In this document: piece by piece, positions 1-5,708 of the stretch
How positions within the stretch are numbered: the stretch's first letter is position 1
How the letters are laid out: every line of letters begins with the position of its first letter
Assembly (NCBI GenBank): GCA_030018505.1
Contig: JASEHO010000101.1
Span: forward strand, 1-5,882
DNA from: a bacterium
GTDB taxonomy: Bacteria > UBA9089 > UBA9088 > JAGUXG01
Direction of reading: 5' to 3'
DNA length: 5,882 nucleotides
Position numbers and translations under genes: made by a program
Notes under the pieces: generated by a model
What the model was told of the DNA's origin: nothing
The model's input: the letters and a program-made list of their open reading frames with translations, nothing else
The model's database searches: none

Positions 1-395
1 CACTTTCAGGAAATCCAGTGGCTATGGCCGCAGGTCTTGCCACGGTCAAGGTTTTAGCAGAAGATAAGGGTATTTATAGGGATTTGGAAGAAAAGGCTAA
101 AATGCTCTCTGAAGGGATACGGGATAATGCCAGAAGGTCTGGTGTCCAAATCTTCTCTACCCAGATAGGCTCTATGCTCGGCATCTTCTTTACGAAAGAG
201 AGTGTCATAGACTATAAGACAGCAAAGACCTCTGATACCTCAGCGTATAGCAAGTTTTTTAAGTTTATGCTTAAAAAGGGTGTCTATCTTCCACCCTCTC
301 AATTTGAAACATTGTTTCTTTCTTCTGCTCACACAGAAGAAGATATTGAAAAGACACTAAAAGCAAGCTCTTATGCGTTTGAGGGGTTGGATTGA
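1..395 (+). CDS. hemL: Glutamate-1-semialdehyde 2,1-aminomutase, C-terminal part (5' end outside window)
   Basis: HemL is a cytoplasmic PLP enzyme that turns glutamate-1-semialdehyde into 5-aminolevulinate, the last step of the C5 route to haem and other tetrapyrroles. The open frame enters from the left edge, where codons from base 3 read LSGNPVAMAAG. This matches the family's conserved (G)TLSGNP segment, whose Thr contacts the PLP phosphate of the partner subunit. The C-terminal domain follows, with GSMLGIFFT, a KFFKFMLKKGVYLPPS segment and the late SSAHTEEDIEKTL signature, ending in GLD with TGA at 393-395. About 130 residues are visible of a usual 425-430, so roughly residues 300 onward. 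The GTG at 18 and ATG at 24 are internal codons, not starts. The visible part looks intact. Whether the upstream portion is complete cannot be seen, which matters because a second, N-terminally truncated hemL segment lies at the right end. Confidence 0.92.
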   Translation, partial: LSGNPVAMAAGLATVKVLAEDKGIYRDLEEKAKMLSEGIRDNARRSGVQIFSTQIGSMLGIFFTKESVIDYKTAKTSDTSAYSKFFKFMLKKGVYLPPSQFETLFLSSAHTEEDIEKTLKASSYAFEGLD

Positions 396-481
396 TTGGG
401 TGGCGAGGCAGACTGGATCTTTTTATCTTTTCAGATTTTCCTTTTCCATCTTATTATCTCTCTCAAAACCTTGTTCAATAA
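396..481. other. Unassigned gap between hemL and the lgt remnant
   Basis: These 86 bases follow the hemL stop. They are T-rich and contain no recognisable gene, no clear hairpin with a T-run, and no convincing promoter. Frames that stay open here give hydrophobic but unrecognised peptides. At the end, an LFN reading around 471-479 could be the original first codons of lgt (many Lgt proteins begin with a phrase like LFxIGSLxIYS), but it lies in a different frame from the downstream lgt homology. Confidence 0.4.
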
Positions 482-800
482 CTTATAGGCTCACTTTATA
501 TTTATTCGAGAGAAACATTTCTTCTCTTTGCTTTTATTGTAGGAGCACTGATAGCAAGGAGAAGGGGTTTTTCCGTCAGAATAAGCCAAAAGATAATAAT
601 AGAGTTAATAATATGCATCTTTTTCTCTTCCTTAGTAGGTGCAAGGCTTTTTTATGCCCTTTTCAACTTTGATTGGTATGTTGTTCATCCAAAAGAACTC
701 TTTTTAAGAGGTGGAGCCTCTTTCTATGGTGGTCTGTTTTTATCTTTGGGTATATATTTATAGGTATAAGTGGAACAATGTTTCTTTTCTGGAAAAGATC
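482..800 (+). pseudogene. lgt: Broken N-terminal fragment of prolipoprotein diacylglyceryl transferase
   Basis: Lgt is an inner-membrane enzyme that transfers diacylglycerol from phosphatidylglycerol to the lipobox cysteine of prolipoproteins. The frame from 482 to 763 reads IGSLYIYS, a hydrophobic segment with VGALIARRRG, then VGARLFYALFNFDWY, HPKEL and RGGASFYGGLF. This is the typical order of the Lgt N-terminal third. The frame hits TAG at 761-763, but Lgt-like sequence (a basic YRYK loop, then VSFLEKI) resumes in another frame at about 759-800, so a small indel near 755-763 has broken it. The homology then ends where the next gene begins at 801. Only about 105 of the usual 260-300 residues are present, and the catalytic Arg region and later membrane helices are absent. 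Upstream, TAA at 479-481 blocks the same frame and no credible start codon is seen, which suggests a second lesion. It cannot make functional Lgt. Sequencing or assembly error could explain the frameshift but not the missing C-terminal two-thirds. Confidence 0.82.
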
Positions 801-1973
801 ATGAAAAAGGCTTTGCTTCTCTTATTATTTTTTTCTTCTTCTGGATATTGCGAGAGATACTCATTTCTTGTGAGTTCTGACGATATAGATATGGAAGAGG
901 ATGCAGGGAATCTAATAACAGGCTATAGCCTTTTCAACAGGGCTGTTGAGTATATTCCAGGCTTAAAAGAAAGGAAGGCTGTCAGAATAGGAAAATTCTT
1001 TCTCTTAGACTATCCCATATCTATTTGGACAACAGTTCTTCATCACGAATACTTTGGGCATGGTGGCCGGGCAAGGGAGCATGATGTTACTGCAAGCTAT
1101 AAGCTATATTCTCCCTGGGAATACTGGCCTTTTGACAATAAAAGGGCATATGTCCATTATGAGAAGGGCTATCCAGAAGATATTGACAAAAGACTCTCTT
1201 TAACCTTAGGAGGAATAGAGTCAAATAATGTATTAGCCCAGAAATTGGAGAGAAAGATTTATAAAGATGGAAAGATTTCTTATCATGAAGCCCTCTTCTT
1301 CTTGTCCAATAAGCTCTATCTAAATACCTATATTTACCGAACACCTGATCCTAACTCTGACCCAGAAGGTTTTAGGATACATGGTGATATTTCAGCTTAT
1401 CTTATAGAGATGGATATAAAAAGGGGTGAAGAAGGGTCTGCTGAGTCTGCGGCAGATGATTATAGAAGGCTTAAAAAGAACTCTCTATACAACTTAGCTG
1501 ATCCAATTTTGTGGGTATCCGTCTATTCCATAGGCAGGTATCTTGTGGCAGGAGAAAAATCTCTTTGTATCCCTTATTTCAACCATAAATCGACAAGATT
1601 TCTTCCCTCTGCAAGGTTCAACATCACACCCATTGGAGAGGAGTATTATCTTGACCTTTATGTAAAAAGGGGTCTGATCTTCTTTGCTCCCCATATAAGA
1701 TATGGCAAAGGACCAGAGGGAAGATTTTATGGGGCAGGGATAGAGATAAATGGTGAAATGATTAAAAAAGGTCTCCTGATAAGCAGTGAGATAGACTGGT
1801 GGCATCAGCCAATAACGGAAAATGGTTATCATGTAGCAGCCAATCTAACCAAGCATATTACGGATTGGATTGCTATTGTTGCAAGGGCTGGTTTTAAGGA
1901 CAGGGGGTACTTAATGGGTAAAGAATTTAATAGGGGTAGGTACGGAGCCTGCGGGATAGATTTAGTATTCTAA
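801..1973 (+). CDS. Exported HHEYFGH-motif protein with beta-barrel-like C-terminal half
   Basis: I do not recognise a named family. The 390-residue product starts with a signal peptide (MKKALLLLLFF, polar region ending near GYC at 15-17). The Cys lacks a proper lipobox, so signal peptidase I is more likely. Residues 81-87 read HHEYFGH, followed by GGRAREHD. This resembles a zinc HExxH site with one extra residue before the last His. GGIESNN at 137-143 contains Glu140, which could be a third ligand; the assignment is inferred from pattern alone. From about residue 265 to the end, alternating polar/apolar stretches with many Gly and aromatic residues suggest about eight beta-strands, and the last residue is Phe, as in many outer-membrane barrels. 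The start at 801 is preferred over an in-frame GTG at 711 because translation from 711 would run through lgt remnant sequence ahead of the signal peptide; GGAAAAG at 791-797 is a weak ribosome site. The stop lies 3 bases before the peptidase gene. Confidence 0.8.
   Translation: MKKALLLLLFFSSSGYCERYSFLVSSDDIDMEEDAGNLITGYSLFNRAVEYIPGLKERKAVRIGKFFLLDYPISIWTTVLHHEYFGHGGRAREHDVTASYKLYSPWEYWPFDNKRAYVHYEKGYPEDIDKRLSLTLGGIESNNVLAQKLERKIYKDGKISYHEALFFLSNKLYLNTYIYRTPDPNSDPEGFRIHGDISAYLIEMDIKRGEEGSAESAADDYRRLKKNSLYNLADPILWVSVYSIGRYLVAGEKSLCIPYFNHKSTRFLPSARFNITPIGEEYYLDLYVKRGLIFFAPHIRYGKGPEGRFYGAGIEINGEMIKKGLLISSEIDWWHQPITENGYHVAANLTKHITDWIAIVARAGFKDRGYLMGKEFNRGRYGACGIDLVF
1041..1061 (+). other. Putative metal-binding motif HHEYFGH
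   Basis: These are codons 81-87 of the exported protein. The sequence shows two adjacent His, a Glu, then Gly-His. It is not a canonical HExxH because three residues separate Glu from the final His, although the first His or a spacing variant could still coordinate a metal. Together with downstream Glu140 it is the only obvious candidate active site in the protein. Confidence 0.5.
1593..1970 (+). other. Predicted outer-membrane beta-barrel-like region
   Basis: Residues about 265-390 alternate hydrophobic and polar side chains in short runs (for example YYLDLYVKR, RFYGAGIEING, GLLISSEIDWW, AIVARAG), separated by charged turns, and end in GIDLVF. A terminal Phe preceded by alternating hydrophobics is the usual BAM-recognised last strand. 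Eight strands can be counted by eye, so a small barrel is plausible. This is a pattern-based prediction. Confidence 0.5.
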
Positions 1974-1976
1974 AAA

Positions 1977-4900
1977 ATGAATAAACTTTTTTTGTTGCTG
2001 ATTATGCTTTTTGTTAGCACCCCTGTCTTTGCTTTTATGCCAACAGATGAGCAACAGAAAGAAAGAAGAAAGGTAGTCAGTCCTCTTGAGAGTAACAAGA
2101 AATTTTCAAAGGAGATACTTCTTGGGTTGGAGAGATTCAACAAAGGCTATAATAACAAATGGAAGATTCGGTTCAACGCTGAGACAGGTATTCCAAAAAA
2201 GATATTTGGTTATCATACGGCGCCAGTAAAAGGTAGGCCCTGCAAGATTGCCAGAGCTTTTCTCTCTGAGAATCAGGCTCTTCTTCGGATAGAAACTAAA
2301 AATCTCAAGTTGCTCAAGGTAGCGGAAAATAGAAAATTTAATCATGTTGTCTATCAACAGATTTATCAGGGCCTTCTGGTAGAGAGGGCTAATCTTTCTC
2401 TTTCTTTAACCAAAGATGGCCAGATTGTCTCAATTGACTCTAATTACCATCCAGAAATCAAAACTCCTATAACTCCTATTATTCACAAAAGCAGGGCTAT
2501 TGAGATAACCAAAGATTATCTTGGCCCAAAATCACCTATTATTAGATCAGAGGTTACCCTGGTGGTCTTACCCAAAGACAAAGGGATATTGAGTTGGAAG
2601 GTAAGATTCTTCTGCCACGATCCTTTGGGAGACTGGATTTATTATATAGCCGCAGATTCTGGCAAGATTATTGAAAAATACAACAACCTGAGGTTTCAAA
2701 CCTCTGGAAGGGTTATGGGTAAGGTTTTCCCTTCTGTTGGATCAGATCCTCTCCATTCAGTGCCCTTTGCCCACGAGGAGATAAATATTGGTACCTCCCA
2801 GACAACTACAGATGATGGTGGGTATTACAGCAGTGCAGGTACTGGTTTGATCTCTTCTGAACTGAAGGGTCCTTATGTTGATGTTGACAATGAAGATACC
2901 TCTGATGCCAGATATATTGGTGAATGGAATGAGATTAACTATAGCATCTCTTCTCTCCATCCTTATCCTAATAAGTATGAAGGTACCTGGACAATCACCC
3001 ATCCCGGAGCAGAAAAGATAAAAGTGCACTTCTCCAAGTTTGAGACCGAACAAGAGTTTGATTATGTTTACATCTATGATGGCTCCAGCACCGTGGTGGG
3101 TACATACACAGGAACGAAAGGTGATTTCTGGAGTGAGGAGGTAGAAGGTGATACGATTGGAATCTATCTTAAGACCGACGAAAGTGGAACTGCCCATGGT
3201 TTTGATATAGATAAATATGCCTTTCCTACTGGCAACATTAGCCCCTCCTGGATATGGAGTTATTCTCCCCAAGATACCCATTGTGATGAGGTAAATGTTT
3301 TCTACCATCTTAATCTTCTACATGACTATTATAAGAATACCCATAACTATAATTTAGATTGTCAGATGAAGGCTGTTGTCCACTATGGAACGGATTACGA
3401 TAATGCCTTCTACTATCCTTCCGAAAATGTCATTTGCTTTGGAGATGGAGATGTTTGTGAGGACTTTGCCCGCTCCCGGGATGTAATCTATCATGAGTAT
3501 ACCCATGCAGTGGTTAACCATATCTATAATCTACTACCCTATGGTCAGCCCGGGGCAATGGATGAAGCCTTAGCTGATTACTTTGCAGCCTCCATCTGTA
3601 ACGATTCGAATATAGGTGAATGGGTGATGCCTAAAGGGAACCAGAGGAATTTGGTCAATACATACCGTTATCCAGAGGATTGGCAGGGTGAGGTACATGA
3701 TGATGGACGGATCTATGCTGGTGCCCTCTGGAAGATACGAGAAGCCTTGGGAAAAGAGGAAGCAGATAAGTTGATCTTTGAATCTTTATTCTTCCAGCCT
3801 CAAAGTTTCAAAGAAGGTCTTGAGGCAATCCTTTTGGTTGACGATGATGATGGAGACCTTTCTAATGGTACCCCCCATCAAACAGAGATTGAGACCGCCT
3901 TTTTGAACCATGGAATCACCTTAACAGAATCCTCTGATACCTATGAACCAAATGACTCCTTTTCCCAAGCCTACCAATTAACCTCTAAAAATATTTATGA
4001 ATCCTATATCTTTGCTCCAGGTGATATGGATTATTATAAAATCTGGGCTAATGGTGGAATAATATCCATCTCTCTTACGAGTATCCCCTTTGCCAGTGAT
4101 TATGACCTCTACCTCTATGATCCCTCTTACAAGACTGTGGCTAAGTCTATAAATGAAGGATCAGAGAACGAAAATATATATTATGATCTTGGCACCAGTT
4201 CAGGTCTTTACTATATCTTGGTGACTGGTTGGAAGAAGTATTACAGTCCATCAAACTCCTATCTATTGCAAGCCACCTTCTCTTATGGAAAAGAAGATAA
4301 CAGTCCTCCTCTTGGTTTACCAGGCACACCTATAGATAGAGGGGTTTATGGAGATTTGTCAATCATCTTCACCTGGACAAAAGGAACCCTTGATGATCCA
4401 GAGAGCGGGATAGCAGGCTACTGGTTGCAGGTAGGCACCTCCCCAGGTAAAGGTGATAAATTTGATGGAGATATTGGTAATGTCTTAAGCAAGACTATAT
4501 TTGATTGCGAAAATGGCAAAACCTATTATGCCAGAGCGAGGGCAAGAAATGGAGCAGGTTTGTATGGAAGTTATTCGGATGTCAGTGATGGAATAACCAT
4601 AAATATTCCTTTGCCTACTCTTGCCACAATCAATCCTAATATAGTATTAAATACTGGTTTAATAAAGGCTACCTTAAATGGAACAAATTTTGTTTCTGGG
4701 ACAGATGTTAGATTAAGGAAAAGTAGCCAACCAGATATTATAGCCAATAAGATTATGGTAGAGAACTCAAATAAGATCATCTGCGATTTTGACCTGAGTA
4801 AGGCCCAACCAGGCAAATGGGATGTTGTTATAAGCAATACAAAGGCGAAAAGTTGTGTTTTGAGTAAAGGTTTCAAAGTCTTGATGAATCCTGCGAAAAA

Positions 4901-5636
4901 AGGAGTAGTAGTAGCTGAAGATGAAAAGACAAAAGTAGAGTTTACATCCTTTGCCATAGGAGAGGGTTACTATATCAACTTTGACCTGAATCCAGGTAGT
5001 GCTAAGATAGATACAGCTAACTATAAGGATGATGCTGACCCAACCTATAATCGAATACCTGACTCTGTCACTGAGATTACAGGCTATAATGAAAACGATG
5101 CTCCCATTACCAATAATTTTATGGCGCCAGCCACCGTTACTATTCCCTATTTAGACCTTGATCAAGATGGGGTGGTGGATAATTCCAATCCTCCCTTAAG
5201 AGAGGTCGAATTAGCGGTATACAGAATTATCGGCACAGGTTCAGTAGCTCATTGGCAAAGACTTGAAGGCTCTAAAGTTAATTCTGATTCGAACACCGTA
5301 TCGGCTCCTATCTCCTCCTTTTCTGTATATGTACTTATGGGATTATCTACAGGCGACACTACTACTCTCAGTAATATCTATGTTTATCCAAATCCATTTT
5401 CATCTTCTGCTTCAGGCATCACCTTTAGAGGACTTCCGACTACAGAAGAGGTGGAGATTAAAATATATAATGTCGCTGGTGAGTTGATAATAGATAAAAA
5501 GCATATAACTGGTAGCAGTTGGCAATGGAATGCCCATAATAAGTCAGGAAAGAAGGTGGCATCAGGCATCTATATCTATTCAATCACTAATAATAGAAAT
5601 CAGAAAATAATAGGAAAATTGGCCATTATAAGATAA
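1977..5636 (+). CDS. Secreted multidomain M36/M4-type zinc metallopeptidase with internal CUB domain and C-terminal sorting domain
   Basis: The 1219-residue precursor has a clear signal peptide (MNKLFLLLIMLFVSTPVFA, cleavage likely after 19). In order, I see an FTP/PepSY-type propeptide (about 55-240), a fungalysin-like beta region (245-315), a CUB domain (about 318-416), a gluzincin catalytic core (about 420-646), a PPC domain (about 652-770), an Fn3-like domain (775-875), an IPT/TIG-like domain (878-968), a ZU5-like beta module with an EF-hand-like loop (971-1120), and a FlgD-Ig/T9SS-like tail starting at YPNPF (1137-1219). HEYTH lies at 506-510, with the third ligand Glu530 in MDEALAD. The His506-to-Glu530 spacing is 24, as in thermolysin (142 to 166), and Asp534 matches thermolysin Asp170. 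His574 in EVHDDG is the likely transition-state His. All catalytic residues are present, so an active, self-processing surface or released protease is expected; the substrate is unknown. The ATG follows the upstream stop by 3 bases with no good Shine-Dalgarno, suggesting coupled translation. The gene ends immediately before foreign gene fragments, with no obvious terminator. Confidence 0.93.
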   Translation: MNKLFLLLIMLFVSTPVFAFMPTDEQQKERRKVVSPLESNKKFSKEILLGLERFNKGYNNKWKIRFNAETGIPKKIFGYHTAPVKGRPCKIARAFLSENQALLRIETKNLKLLKVAENRKFNHVVYQQIYQGLLVERANLSLSLTKDGQIVSIDSNYHPEIKTPITPIIHKSRAIEITKDYLGPKSPIIRSEVTLVVLPKDKGILSWKVRFFCHDPLGDWIYYIAADSGKIIEKYNNLRFQTSGRVMGKVFPSVGSDPLHSVPFAHEEINIGTSQTTTDDGGYYSSAGTGLISSELKGPYVDVDNEDTSDARYIGEWNEINYSISSLHPYPNKYEGTWTITHPGAEKIKVHFSKFETEQEFDYVYIYDGSSTVVGTYTGTKGDFWSEEVEGDTIGIYLKTDESGTAHGFDIDKYAFPTGNISPSWIWSYSPQDTHCDEVNVFYHLNLLHDYYKNTHNYNLDCQMKAVVHYGTDYDNAFYYPSENVICFGDGDVCEDFARSRDVIYHEYTHAVVNHIYNLLPYGQPGAMDEALADYFAASICNDSNIGEWVMPKGNQRNLVNTYRYPEDWQGEVHDDGRIYAGALWKIREALGKEEADKLIFESLFFQPQSFKEGLEAILLVDDDDGDLSNGTPHQTEIETAFLNHGITLTESSDTYEPNDSFSQAYQLTSKNIYESYIFAPGDMDYYKIWANGGIISISLTSIPFASDYDLYLYDPSYKTVAKSINEGSENENIYYDLGTSSGLYYILVTGWKKYYSPSNSYLLQATFSYGKEDNSPPLGLPGTPIDRGVYGDLSIIFTWTKGTLDDPESGIAGYWLQVGTSPGKGDKFDGDIGNVLSKTIFDCENGKTYYARARARNGAGLYGSYSDVSDGITINIPLPTLATINPNIVLNTGLIKATLNGTNFVSGTDVRLRKSSQPDIIANKIMVENSNKIICDFDLSKAQPGKWDVVISNTKAKSCVLSKGFKVLMNPAKKGVVVAEDEKTKVEFTSFAIGEGYYINFDLNPGSAKIDTANYKDDADPTYNRIPDSVTEITGYNENDAPITNNFMAPATVTIPYLDLDQDGVVDNSNPPLREVELAVYRIIGTGSVAHWQRLEGSKVNSDSNTVSAPISSFSVYVLMGLSTGDTTTLSNIYVYPNPFSSSASGITFRGLPTTEEVEIKIYNVAGELIIDKKHITGSSWQWNAHNKSGKKVASGIYIYSITNNRNQKIIGKLAIIR
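2139..2696 (+). other. FTP/PepSY propeptide region of the metallopeptidase
   Basis: Residues about 55-240 hold the FTP-type element (RFNAETGIPKKI, then an ARAFLSENQALLRI helix). PepSY-like halves follow: QIYQGLLVERANLSLSLTKDG, and later a helix plus strands ending ADSGKIIEKYNNL. In M4 and M36 peptidases this region folds the enzyme, inhibits it and is removed by self-cleavage. The cleavage site is probably just after residue 240, inferred from domain borders. Confidence 0.82.
2928..3224 (+). other. CUB domain inserted in the peptidase
   Basis: Residues about 318-416 read as a CUB fold: HPYPNKYEGTWTI, then KVHFSKFETEQEFDYVYIYDG, then GDTIGIYLKTDESGTAHGFDI. Candidate calcium ligands by family pattern are Asp362 (FDYV) and Asp401 (KTDES), perhaps with Glu335. 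The usual CUB cysteines are absent. It follows the fungalysin-like KGPYVDVDNEDTSDAR strand and precedes SWIWSYSPQDT and DEVNVFYHLN, so it interrupts the M36-type domain rather than being appended to it. Confidence 0.82.
3234..3914 (+). other. Gluzincin catalytic domain (HEYTH ... E)
   Basis: Residues about 420-646 include the DEVNVFYHLNLLHDYY helix typical of M36-like enzymes and HEYTH at 506-510 (two Zn ligands plus catalytic Glu507). Glu530 is the third Zn ligand and Asp534 its orienting Asp. EVHDDGRIYAGALWKIREAL places His574 in the transition-state position. A DDDDGDLSNGTPH segment near 622-634 recurs in bacterial secreted relatives, and the domain ends with AFLNHGI. Confidence 0.9.
3930..4286 (+). 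other. PPC (bacterial pre-peptidase C-terminal) domain
   Basis: Residues about 652-770 begin with DTYEPNDSFSQAYQL, the usual PPC entry, followed by GDMDYYKIWA, SDYDLYLYD and SSGLYYILVTG. PPC domains lie next to catalytic domains of secreted proteases and are often trimmed or used for substrate or surface contact. Confidence 0.85.
5385..5633 (+). other. C-terminal surface-sorting / FlgD-Ig-like domain
   Basis: Residues 1137-1219 start with YPNPF, run through VEIKIYNVAGELI, WQWNAHNKSGKKVASGIYIYSI and end KIIGKLAIIR. This is the pattern of FlgD-Ig-like and type IX secretion type-A tails: the YPNP motif, a GxxVASGIY hairpin and a basic last strand. It suggests outer-membrane export and cell-surface anchoring, but no type IX machinery is in the window, so the export route is inferred. 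Confidence 0.8.
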
Positions 5637-5708
5637 TAGATCCATTTGGATCAGGCAAATCTACTTTGCTTTCTATTATCAAATATTTGGATAGGCCGAC
5701 TAAAGGGT
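5636..5708 (+). pseudogene. ABC transporter ATPase fragment (Walker A region)
   Basis: One frame from 5636 reads IDPFGSGKSTLLSIIKYLD followed by RPTKG, about 24 codons that closely resemble the P-loop and following helix of LolD/MacB-type ATPases (typically GPSGSGKSTLL...LDRPTSG). The first Gly of the GxxGxGKST loop is Asp here. Nothing recognisable lies on either side in this frame: upstream it overlaps the peptidase stop codon, and downstream it runs out of frame into hemL and meets TGA at 5732-5734. It is therefore a debris fragment without a start, Q-loop, signature or Walker B motif. The short length leaves some room for chance, but the string of matches is long for that. Confidence 0.65.
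5639..5652. repeat. Small perfect inverted repeat GATCC-ATTT-GGATC
   Basis: A 5-bp stem with a 4-base loop lies 2 bases after the peptidase stop. No T-run follows, so it is not a convincing terminator. It also coincides with the P-loop codons of the ABC fragment, which can produce such symmetry by chance. Confidence 0.4.

Noticed and set aside
373..672. Open frame of 99 codons over the hemL end and lgt remnant
   Set aside because: It is out of frame with both recognisable homologies, its peptide resembles nothing, and the lgt match lies in another frame over the same bases.
711..800. Upstream GTG start extending the exported protein by 30 residues
   Set aside because: The extension is out-of-frame and frameshifted lgt sequence placed before a clear signal peptide that begins at the ATG at 801.
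2757..3308. 183-codon reverse-strand open frame inside the peptidase gene
   Set aside because: It lies fully under a strongly supported coding region (fungalysin-like and CUB segments) and its peptide has no recognisable domain.
5263..5487. 74-codon forward open frame in another frame of the peptidase tail
   Set aside because: It overlaps the well-supported sorting domain, has low-complexity Leu/Ser content and no homology I recognise.
5639..5665. Transcription terminator after the peptidase gene
   Set aside because: The GATCC/GGATC hairpin has only a 5-bp stem and no T-run, and the same bases encode the Walker A fragment.
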